A stretch of 64,000 bases of DNA, from contig CM038465.1 of the NCBI GenBank assembly GCA_021464415.1, forward strand, positions 23,157,839 to 23,221,838, read 5' to 3'. Origin of the DNA: Lonicera japonica. Taxonomy: Eukaryota > Streptophyta > Magnoliopsida > Dipsacales > Caprifoliaceae. Below, in pieces: positions 12,211-23,578 of the stretch. Numbering within the stretch: position 1 is the stretch's first letter; each line of letters starts with the position of its first letter. The translations under genes were made by a program, and so were the position numbers. The notes under the pieces were generated by a model. It ran no database searches. It saw only the letters and a list, made by a program, of their open reading frames with translations, and was not told the DNA's origin.

Positions 12211-13491
12211 TGGAAGGGGGGTGGGGGAGGGGGGGGCACTTCTTTACATAAAAATAATTGTAACTTTTATGTATATGACTAACTATTTGTCAATTTTAAT
12301 ACTCCCCCATTAAATCCCTTTTCCGGGGTGGTGATATTTTAGACATAAAGTTTACCCTTTTCTAAAAATAGCTTGTTGTCCAAAATATGGTCCCCCAATT
12401 TTATTTAACAAATTCGGTTAGAATCCTCTTTAGTTAGTTGATAATTATTTGGTTGAGGAATCAAGTGGACAGTCGGTAAAGAGAATATAATGGAAGGGAT
12501 TTATTTTATGGAATTTACTCCACTTTTAGTGGTCCCCAAGTAAAATACCCTTCTCCACTCTCAATCTCTCTGTGGTCAGATTTTGAATTGAGGGGGAAAA
12601 AAGGGAGAAAGATTAATAATATTTTGAAATTTAAAAAGAAAAATAAAATTGTCAATTTGAACCTAATTAACAAATATTTAAACGACTTCTTCTACATAGC
12701 ATGATTATCTGATATTTAAAAATATATATATCAAATTGACGATTATTTATTAACTATATAGATTGTCATGCCTTATATAAACTTGATGCACCTTCTTTCC
12801 AATACACAATTATTGAATATGTAATTTTTGTAAATATCAAAAATATTTATGCCGCCTATAATTATTGTTAATATACATGAATCTAAGTCCCATTCAAGAT
12901 TCAATGCAATATGCAAACATCTTTGAAAAAGCCCCTTCTGTATATTCATCAAATCTCTTCTTTTTTTTACACTACTTTTGCAAAAGAATTAATGGTGTCT
13001 ATAAGGGCTATATAGATGCAATCAGTGTTAACCAACTATGTACTAAAATGGTGCCTCAAGGTAAATAGTGGTGCTAGTACAAGAATTAAGCACCCTAAAA
13101 AGCTAATTTTACTATCCTTTTCTTACCGCACATTATAATATTGATATTTTATTTGATAATAAAATAAAAATTTACGAAAAATATAATTGATTTGTGTGAG
13201 AAGTTATCCAATAAGTTGAAGGATATGGTGAAATACTATGTTATTTATTATTATTATTTTTATGGAAAAAGTTCTTTGAGTGAAAGGAAGAAAAACAATT
13301 CAACAAAAAAAAAATTGATGGAAGACATCTACTCATAAAAATTGGAGTGCATTTCATCTCATCTCATCATTCAACTTATTTTCCAAATTCTCATACAAAT
13401 CAGTTATTTTTTAATTTTTTTATCAAAAGGACCCATATAGCTCATTTTAAAACACCCATGTTTAAAGCAAGGGTTCTTTTCCTTAAAAAAA
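12211..13491. repeat. Old AT-rich non-coding repeat, related to the foldback family
   Basis: No gene is seen. 12211-12320 resembles the left arm of the foldback element at 13492-14991 (G-rich stretch, then ATGTATATGACTAACTATTTG). 12560-12760 is the reverse complement of sequence at about 59800-60022, and 12780-13080 matches, inverted, 17040-17340 and 56760-57140. The same family therefore occurs on both sides of the central CACTA element. Confidence 0.6.
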
Positions 13492-14991
13492 CCGTACTTA
13501 GTTTTTAAGGAACCGACCAAAGATCTTCCTCCAAAAGTGGTAGGCTACTTTGGCTTAACTTCACCTCATCCTTATTCTTCACGTTTTTCACCATACTGAC
13601 ATAAACATTAAAAACTAAAACAATAAAAAAAAAATTGTTGGTTACTGTAAAAAATGACAGCATGTATAATATAAACGTATCTGAAGCATGGATATATATT
13701 GAACAATATACATAATAATATTAGTTGGTGTGTAAATAGGGGTGGACCTGAAAAGAGGGCCCGGGGGAGTGGGGTGGAGGGGCGGGGGCTGTTGACGACT
13801 AAAATTTACGTAATAATAATTGTAGCCTATATGTATATGACTAACTATTTGCCAATTGTACTATGCCCCAATTAAATGCCTTTTCCATTTCATTTTCTAC
13901 ATTAGCTCTTTCATTAAATGAATGCATGCCTACAAACAATCTCGATCTCTTCAAATTCAACTCAACATTTCTCTCCTCACTCTCACCTGCCTACATTTTG
14001 TTTTCTTAATAGTTTCCTTATCTTTGTGTATATGTTTTAAATTATCCCTCCACAAAATTATCTCACAATTTTTTTAGTATACATGCATGTTTTTAGTTCC
14101 TATTAAGTGAAACATGATGAGATAATTGACTTCTAAATTTAATTAAACACCTTTCAAATATTACCTTCACAAACTTACCACGTAACAATTTTCAATCACT
14201 TTTTCCATTTTACTCATGTGTCTTCCTATCTTATCACCAATACTACCCAAAGTAAAGCTACTTTATAATTTTGTATAGCATACATATTTCTGACTCAAAA
14301 ACAATGTAAATTATTCATGTTACCAATAATTTGTGTATGTTCATTATTGGTTAAATTACTCATGGATCAATTTGCATCCCGTTTCCCTTAATAGGAACTA
14401 AAAACAAGCATTTATACTGAAAAAATTGTGAGATAATTTTGTGAAGGGATAATTTAAAAAATATACACAGAGAGAATGAAATTGTTAAGAAAACAAAGGG
14501 TAGCCAGGTGAGAGTGGGCAGAGAGAAATGTTGAGTTGAATTTGAAGATAGATTATTAGTTGGCATGCACGCATTTAATGAAACAGCTAATGTAGGAAAT
14601 GAAAAGAAAAAGGCATTTAAGTGGGGCGTAGAAAAGTTGGCAAAGAATTAGTCATATACATAGAGGGTACATTTATTTTTATGTAAATTTTAGGACACAC
14701 CACCCCCCCCCCCCCCCCCTCTTTTTCTTTTTTGGTCCGCCAGCTACACGCTAGCTGATATTATTATGCATATTATATTGTTCAATATATATTCATGCTT
14801 GAGAACTGTTTATTTTGTACATGTTGTCACTTTTGGTAGTAACTATCCATTTCTTTTTTATTGTTTTAATTTTTAATGTTTATGTCAATATGGCAAAAAA
14901 GTTGAAGAATAATGATGAGGTGAAGTTAAGCCAAGTAGACAACCACAATTGAGAGACCATCTATGTTCGATTTCTTAAGAACTAAGAATGG
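13492..14991. mobile_element. Foldback-like element with about 600-bp inverted arms
   Basis: The left arm (CCGTACTTAGTTTTTAAGG inward to about 14120) is repeated inverted in the right arm (from about 14375 to 14991), including GAACAATATA, GGCATTTAA and TTAATGAA blocks. The central loop is roughly 14125-14370. Arms differ by substitutions and small indels. No coding sequence is present. It could be a MULE with long terminal inverted repeats, but a target duplication was not identified. Confidence 0.65.
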
Positions 14992-15104
14992 AATTCAAAA
15001 ATATTTTATAAATTAATTAGCCTTCCACTTCAAATATTTTGTTTCCATAAATTTCATTCATGCCAATACCAACTCTTTAGATAACTCATTTCCTTATTTG
15101 CTAT

Positions 15105-16483
15105 CGGTGGCAAAGCCAGGATTACTAGTCAGTGGGGGCGAAAATTGGTGGTGTAGCCAAGATTTATCTACGGGGGCGGGTTAGGCTAAAAAGAAATATG
15201 TAAGAGTTTCCACCCCCAAAAAAACATTTTGGGGGTTATTTTAAAGTATTTACCAAATATTGACTTGAAAACAATAAAAAAATAACTAGAAATTAGGCAA
15301 AAGATCTTATTACACATTGATTTTTACCAAACATTCAATGAATAATATTTTTTTTTTGAATGAAGTGCCTATTTTTAATTGGTGATTAGTGTAAGAGGCC
15401 TATTTTATTTTATATTTTAAATGAAGGTATTTAAATAAATTTATATATTATTAGTTAATAAAAACATGTTACATATTACCTAAATTATCCCCTCCTTATG
15501 AAATTTGCACTAAAAATATGGATTGTAAAGTTTATATTGCAGTAAAATATGAACTGGAAAGTTTATATTGCAATGAAATATGGACTACAATATCAACTTT
15601 GCACCAGAAATATGGACTGCAAAGTTCACATTGTAGTGAAATATACACTGCAATATGAACTTTGCACCAAAAATATGGACTACAAAGTTTACATTGCAGT
15701 AAAATATGGGCTGCAATATGAACTTTGCACTAGAAATATGGACTGTAAAATTCATATTGCAATAAAATATGGACTGCAATATGAATTTTGCACAAAAAAT
15801 ATGGACTGCAAAGTTCACATTTCAGTGAAATATGGATTGTAATATGAACTTTGCACTAGAAATATAAACTGCAAAGTTCACATTGCAGTAAAATATGGAC
15901 TGCAATATGAACTTTGCACTAGAAATATGGGCTGCAAAGTTCATATTGCAGTCCATATTTTAATGCATATTGGTATTTTTTAGTTTATTTTAAAGGTTGG
16001 GATTTCATTTTGCAATAAAAAAAAAGACACATGTCATCTTATCAATAAAATAAAAAATAAGCCTTTCATTTACAAAAAAAATTATTCCTTAGCTTTAGTG
16101 TAAAAATATTTCTCCAATAAGACATTTTTTTAATTGTTCGAATAAATAAATACTTATTTGAATGAAACAAATGCAAATACTAAACACTTATGTAATATCA
16201 TATAATAATTAGAGATTTAAAATAGATAAAAGGTGTTTTTTACTATATCTAGTGACATGTGATATAAAAAAATACATTATATAATCTAATGAAGTTGAAC
16301 CCTACTATCCTTTCGTGAATCAAAATCATTTATGGGCAAATCCAAATCAATGTTTTATTTTTTAAGTTTCGAATTCTGACCACAATAGTTTTACAAATAC
16401 AATTCAATCCCCCAAAACTAAATTATTATTTTTTTCAGTGGGGGGCGGCCGCCCCCGCTTGCCCCACTGTAGCTCTGCCCCTG
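15105..16483. mobile_element. Non-autonomous hAT-type element
   Basis: The 1379-bp element is flanked by perfect 8-bp duplications TTTGCTAT (15097-15104 and 16484-16491), the hAT length. Terminal inverted repeats are imperfect: CGGTGGCAAAGCCA at the left, CAGGGGCAGAGCTA read inward from the right. It encodes nothing convincing and contains a palindromic tandem array at 15510-15960. Confidence 0.8.
15510..15960. repeat. Tandem array of about 60-bp palindromic units
   Basis: About seven units each combine TATGGACTGCAA, AGTTCACATTGCAGT and GCAATATGAACTTTGCA, so each unit is partly its own reverse complement. This makes open frames on both strands that look like a repeated protein but follow only from the repeat. 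Confidence 0.85.
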
Positions 16484-16491
16484 TTTGCTAT

Positions 16492-18505
16492 GCTTTACTG
16501 CTGGGACAGCAAAAAGGATAAAAACAAAAAATCAGAATAAATTGGCATTTAGTTATCAAAATTTTGAATTGGAGATGAGGTGTTGTAATTGACCAAATTA
16601 TGCTATTTAATTTTGGTTCCGATAAATTATTAGATTATCTTAAAAAAGAGTAGAGATCAAAAGTTTCTTTCACCAATCAAGAAAAAGTACTTTGCATGTA
16701 AATGATAATTGCAAAATTCTCAACTGATATATTTCTTTAGCATTGAAAACAATTTTGAATCGGAGGATTTTATCTATTGATAGATTGCGGTGGATTGTAG
16801 GGTCTTCTTATAAATACCAAATTCATTTAGAAATCTTCCTCATACCAAAAGATTTTACGTCTCTTCTTTTCTAAACCCCAACCACCATCTTCCTCTCAAA
16901 ACCCTATATATTCTATTCTTTGATGAACACGTAAGGTTATCTTTTTCGTCATGTATAAGTCTTTCTTGTCTCTCTCCTCAATAAGTCAAATCAAGGAATT
17001 GAGAATGAGAATGTACTCTCAACTCTATATTGCATTAAATCAACCCCCAATACCCTGCAGCTAGTAACAAAAAATAGTAAAAGTTTTTCTTTATTAAAAG
17101 TTATGTAAAAAAAAGAGATTTGATGAATATACAAACGGGATTTTTTCAAAGAAGTTTACAGATTGCAATGAATCATGAATTGGATTTATTAAGTTCATGT
17201 ATTTCAATAATAATTCTAGACTGCATAAATATTTTTTACACTTACAAAATTGACATTTTCAACTTTGTTAGTTGTGTACCAGATAAAAAGTGGAATATAT
17301 ATAAGGCTAAGTCATCTTTATTGCAATATATATTTAATAAATAACCATCAAATTGATCTATATATATATATATAATTTTTTTTTAATATCGTATAATTAA
17401 TTATTAAAATTTCAATCCATGGAATTAAGATTTTATTGTTATAGTAATTTTAACGAAAAATAACTATGTAATGATGACCTTTGAAACTTTAAGGTTCACA
17501 TTTTTTTATATGATCCTAATTAAAAACCTTTTTTTTTTCAAATGCAATTATTTCGGCATAAAAGAGGCAATGAAATCACAAAGACAAAAGAAATAAAATG
17601 TAGGCATATGTATTGCCAGGGCTAATTAATAACGATGAGCAAACATTTTGTAACAATAATGTCAAATAGAGTAGTACACATTATTTTTTTTCTTAGTAAC
17701 ACATTTACACAAATAATGATTGATAATCACATACATCACACAAGTTACACACAACCGTGAAAGTGGTTTAAATATTTTTTCGTCTTGATCTACGCAGCCT
17801 TAGCCATCACCCTTTTCCTTTCATATTTCCTCTTTCATGAAATTGTCACCTAATATATATATATATATATATATATGTCATATTACCTCTTTCATTAAAT
17901 AAATGCATGCCAACTAATGATCTCTTCTTTAAAATTAATCTCAACATATCTCCATCACTTTAGAATATTTGCCTTCTAAATTTAACAAAAAAAACCTTTC
18001 AAATTCTATCTTCACAAGTTTCCAAGTACACCATTTGCGCTCTACTTTTTCCACTTTACTCATGCGTCTTCCTATCTTATTAGTTGGCATGCATGCATTT
18101 TATAATAAAAGAGCTAATGTAAGAAATGAAAAGGGAAAGGCATTTAATTGGGGCATAGTAAAATTGGCAAAGAGTTAGTCAAATACATAAAGGCTACAAT
18201 TATTTTTATGTAAATTTTTGCCGCCACCCTTCCCCCGGGCCTCTTTTTCGGTCCGCCCCTATTCACACACAAACTGATATTATTATGTATATTGTTCAAT
18301 ATATGTTCATGCTTGCGAATTGTTTATATTATTATGTATATTGTTCGATATATATCCATTTCTTTTTTATTGTTTTAGTTTTTAATGTTTATGTCAATAT
18401 GGCAAAAAACGTGAAGAAAAAGGATGAGGTGAAGTTAAGCCAAGTAGCCAACCACTTTTGAGAGAAGATCTTTGTTTGGTTCCTTAAAAATTAGGCTAAA
18501 TCTAA
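16492..18505. repeat. AT-rich repeat DNA, further copy of the foldback-linked family
   Basis: 16984-17640 is repeated at about 56750-57150 plus 59260-59500, and 17870-18500 resembles a deleted copy of the foldback element at 13492-14991, ending just before CACTA at 18506. At 16808-16820 a TATAAATA box precedes a pyrimidine-rich stretch; it may be a relic promoter, but no gene follows. No coding sequence is seen. Confidence 0.55.
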
Positions 18506-18530
18506 CACTACGTTGTTTATACACTATGCC

Positions 18531-20110
18531 AAGAAGAGGTTTAGGAGACGCACACAAATAGAGTCCGTCTCCTAAGATACTTCTTAGGCGACGTACAATA
18601 TTGTACGTCTCCTAAGTATCGTCTTAGGCGACGTACCAATATCATACGTCTCCTAAACCCAAACGTTAGGCGACGAACTTATAAAGGTAGGTCGCTTAAA
18701 GGTTATGGTCCTTATGCGACGCACATTGACCAATGTACATCTCCTAAGAGTAAACGTAGGAGACGCACGTTGGTCAATGTGCGTCGCACAAAGAAAAGGT
18801 TTAGGAGACGCACATAAATAGAGTCCGTCTCTTAAGACACTTCTTAGGCGACGTACATTATTGTACGTCTCCTAAACCTGAACGTTAGGCGACGAACTTA
18901 TAAAGGTAGGTCGCATTAAGGTTATGGCTCTTACGGGACGCACATTGAACAATGTACGTCTCCTAAGACGAAACTTAGAAGACGTACATTGGTCCATGTG
19001 CGTCGCATAAGAACCCTAAATTTCAAACAATTTTTTTAATATTCGAAAAATTCAAAATTCACTTAGGAGACGCACTTTGATCAATGTGCGTCTCTTGAAG
19101 TTATTTCCCCCACTAAATTGGCAACAAAATTTGAAAATTCACTTAGGAGATGCACTTTGATCAATGTGCGTCGCCTAAGTCCACTAAACTTCAAACAAAT
19201 TTTTAAATATTCGAAAAATTAAAAATTCACTTAGGAGACACACTTTGATTAATGTGCGTCTCCTAAAGTTATTTTCCCCCTTAAATTTTCAACAAAATTT
19301 GAAAATTCACTTACGAGACGCACTTTGATCAATGTGGTTCGCCTAAAGTTATTTCTCCCTCCGAAATTTTTAACAAAATTTTAAATATTCGAAAAATTTT
19401 AAAATTCGCTTAGGAGACGTACTTTGATCAATGTGCGTCTTCTAAAGTTATTTTCCCCCCTTAATTTTCAACAAAATTTGAAAATTCATTTAGGAGACGC
19501 ACTTTGATCAATGTGCGTCGCCTAAAGTTATTTCTTCCTCCGAAATTTTCAACAATATTTTAAATATTCAAAAAAATTTAAAATTCACTTAAGAGACGTA
19601 CTTTGATCAATATGCGTCGCCTAAAGTTATTTCTCCCTCCAAAATTTTCAACAAAATTTTAAATATTTTAAAATTTTAAAATTCACCCAGGAGACGCACT
19701 TTGATCAATGTGCGTCTCGTAAAGTTATTTTCCCCCTTAAATTTTCATAAAAATTTAAAATTCACTTAGGGGACGTACATTGGTCAATGTGCGTCGCCTA
19801 AGTCTACCAAAATTTTAAACAAATTTTTAAATATTTGGAAAATTCAAAATTCACTTAGGAGACGCACTTTGATCAATGTGCGTCTCCTAAAGTTATTTTT
19901 CCTCCTAAATTTTTAGCAAAATTTTAAAATTTACTTAGGAGACGCATTTGATCAATGGGCATCGCCTAAAGTTATTTCTCTCTCCCAAATATTAAACAAA
20001 ATTTTAAATATTTTAAAATTCACTTAGGAGACAACATTGGAAGGCCTTATAAATTTTGAACAAAATTTTAAATATTTTTTAAGTTTAAAATTCACTTAGG
20101 AGACATTAGA
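18531..20110. repeat. Left subterminal repeat array of the CACTA element
   Basis: About twenty hairpin units with arms TTAGGAGACG / CGTCTCCTAA around TTGATCAA or TTGGTCAA. From about 19060 they alternate with an A/T-rich spacer (CAACAAAATTT...) at a period near 90 bases. Subterminal repeats in this superfamily are the binding sites of TNPA-like proteins; here that role is inferred from position. Confidence 0.85.
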
Positions 20111-21790
20111 AGCCCTTATAATCATATTAAGAGAAACATTAAAGAACTAGTAAAATGAAAGGATATATTATATTTAGCTGTACAAATAAAAGTATGTAAT
20201 AATATCAGGTTACTCATATTTTAATTAAAAATATTAAAATATAGTAAATATGAGGGACTTAAAGCCCGAACTTAAATCATTAATATTTTATTAAACTTTA
20301 GGGTCAAATACCCTCTTATATCAAAATGATTATTGAGACATTTTTTTTGGAACTTCAAGTCCAAAATAGCAAACCCGGAACTTTAGATCCAAAATAATGA
20401 CAGAAAAATTCAGATCTAAATTAATGATTAAAGAACTTTAAGTAAGTAATTATGATTAGAGAACTTCAAGTTTCATAACAAATATTGTTATTTTACGAAT
20501 TTTCAAGTCTAAAATAATCATTATGAAATTTAAGTTCCAAAAGTATAAATCATGAACCTTCATGTCTAAATTATTTATGTTAAACATTCTATCTTCTTTG
20601 ATTTATTGAAAGTCAATAATCTATAACAAAATATAAATTAAGGAAAACAGATCCGTATATCCAAATCCAATCCGAACCAGTTAGGCCTTTGATGAACAAA
20701 TCAGATATAAATTTATGTTAACCCGATTTGTTTGCAATATGATCCTATCCAAGTCACATTTATTCTTAAATGCGTTTCTGTTTCCATTAAAAAAGATAGA
20801 CTAATTTTGAGTTTGTGTTATATATGTAGTGTACACCCCTACACATTTTATGCTTTGACGACTTTTGAGGATGACTTCTTTATCCGTTCATCACCTATAC
20901 ATACAATTAAATAAACAAACTCTATGTTCTTCAAATTAAACGCAAATAAACATATGTATATACATAGAGAATGCTAGGAATCAAATATCTAAATATATCT
21001 ATATATATTTATGGTGTAAATGATTTTAATGCTAGAGTTTATGGTATAAGAAAAATGGGTTTGCTTTCGGGTCATTTGGGGATGAGTTTAATATTGATCG
21101 GAGTTCCAGTAACCCCTTTGAGTGACAGGAACATAACTATGTTTTCCTTGGAGTGTTTTGGATCAACACCACCAAAAACAAGCTCACCCCCATCTTGAGA
21201 AATGTTAATATTGTTCTCAAAATCATGACTTAATATTGTTTTGGAGTGTTTTGGATCAATTGTGACTTAATATTGTTCTCAAAATCATGAGAAAAGTTAT
21301 AGAAAAAATTGAGTTTCCTAGCAAGGAACTAAAATGAATAATATTGTTTGGGGAACCTGGAACTCATATTGTACCTGCATTTTTATTATAAGTTAGTAAG
21401 TATGTAGGTAAGTAGAAGTGAGGAAGAATTTGAAGATTGGTGATCTCAAATTTATTTACTTTTTACATATGTCAAAGAAATAGGATTGCTTGACTTATAG
21501 CATACTGTTTCTTTAAAGAGTCTTTGTCAAAAAGTCTTTAAAGCCTGCACAATGAAACTGAGAAATTCATACCTTGCTTCCTTTATTTATTTCTAATGAG
21601 GACATAGAAGTTGCTAAAGTTGATTAGAAAAGAGAAACTATTGACGTTCCTGTTGACTCGAAACTGAGAATATTGGCAGGTAAAAAAATATGCGAAAAAG
21701 TTTTTGTATTGACTTTCTGTATGCTCAATATGAATGAACTAGCCATGTTTTTACCAGATAGAAAAGAAAGTATTATAATACACAACCATT
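20111..21790. other. Gene-free left interior of the CACTA element
   Basis: AT-rich sequence between the subterminal array and the first TAC array. Phrases such as GAACTTCAAGT / AAATAATGA recur loosely at 20340-20580. It probably holds the 5' UTR and first intron of the transposase gene, but no exon is recognisable. Confidence 0.45.
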
Positions 21791-21796
21791 TTTTTG

Positions 21797-21979
21797 CTGC
21801 TACTACTACTACTACTAATTGCTGCTGCTGCTACTACTACTACTGTAAACTACTACTATTGTAAACTACAACTACAACAACTACTACTAATTGCTGCTGC
21901 TACTACTACTACTATAAACTACTACTATTACTACTACTATTGTAAACTACAACTACAACAACAACAACAACTACTACTA

Positions 21980-22030
<51 letters not shown>

Positions 22031-22044
22031 GATTACTATTGTAA

Positions 22045-22102
<58 letters not shown>

Positions 22103-22143
22103 TTGTAACCTATTACTACTACTCACTACTACTACTATTGTAA

Positions 22144-22182
<39 letters not shown>

Positions 22183-22200
22183 GTAAACTACAACTACAAC
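21797..22200. repeat. TAC/ACT trinucleotide array in a CACTA intron
   Basis: Long imperfect (TAC)n with interspersed TGTAAAC and CAACAACAA blocks, ending just upstream of the first recognised transposase exon (acceptor near 22265). Poly-Leu/Tyr frames across it are artefacts. Confidence 0.9.
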
Positions 22201-22265
22201 AACAACAACAACTACTAAAACTCTCTATATATATGTTAACTATAATTTGTATTTTAATCTGTAGA

Positions 22266-23122
22266 TACATCGACCTCCACATCTGCCTCCACTCACACGA
22301 GAGGCATAGTGGTGGGTAAGAAGACAAGTGAAGAGGTGCGGAAACATGGGAAGATTAAACTCGAGTGGTCCGACGAGCTCAAATTGCCGTCGTCTCAAGT
22401 GGTTCAGGGCCGTCTCGTACGCGACATAGGCAGTGTCGTGAGGGACAAAGTCCCTATGGTGGCATATTCATATTGGCGTCTACCTGGTGAGCACCTTCAG
22501 ATTGTCTACAACTACATCTCGGTAAGGGCGACTATCTAATTCAAATTTTCTTTATACATGCGCAAATTTTTTAAATTCGACTTATATTTTTTGTTTTTGT
22601 TTTGTAGACTTACTACGACGTCAGCCACGACAATATCGAGATGTTCGAATACATCCAAAAATTAGCATCTTCGCGGTTCAATCAATGGATGTCAGATTGC
22701 AAGACCCACTTCATGACATACGGCCCTGACGTTCCTTTAGAGTTTCTGGAGCGTGTGGATGAGTGGACGTGGCTGAAGGCGCACTGGTCCACCGAGGAGA
22801 GTAAGGTAATCTCTTTCGTCATTCGCAACTCTCATTATTATTGCTAATACTACTACTTACTACTACTACTACTACTACTACTACCAATAATAATACTAAT
22901 ACTACTACTTATTATAATAATACTAATAATAATACTAATACTACTACTACTACTATTTATTAACTACTACTACTACTACTATTACTTACTACTACTTATT
23001 ACTACTACTATTACTACTACTACTTAATAATACTAATAATAATACTACTTATTAATAATACTACTACTAATAATAATACTATTTCTACTATTATTACTAA
23101 TAATAATTTCTACTATTATTAA

Positions 23123-23166
<44 letters not shown>

Positions 23167-23321
23167 ATACTAATACTACTGCTGTTGCTGCTACTGCTAC
23201 TACTTATACTACTATTACTATTATTACTACTACTTATTATTATTATTATTATTAGTACTACTACTACTATTGTTTACATTACTACTACCACTACTACCAC
23301 CACCACCACTACTACTACTAT

Positions 23322-23373
<52 letters not shown>

Positions 23374-23381
23374 GTTTATAT

Positions 23382-23439
<58 letters not shown>

Positions 23440-23519
23440 GTTTACATTACTACTACTACTATTACTGTTTACATTACTACTACTACTATTACTGTTTACA
23501 TTACTACTACTACTACTAT

Positions 23520-23578
<59 letters not shown>

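Noticed and set aside
15549..15842. 97-residue repeated protein
   Set aside because: Follows from the palindromic tandem array in the hAT element and is mirrored on the other strand.
16780..17010. Host gene promoter (TATAAATA with a pyrimidine-rich downstream stretch)
   Set aside because: No reading frame with recognisable content follows, and the downstream sequence is a repeat found elsewhere in the window.
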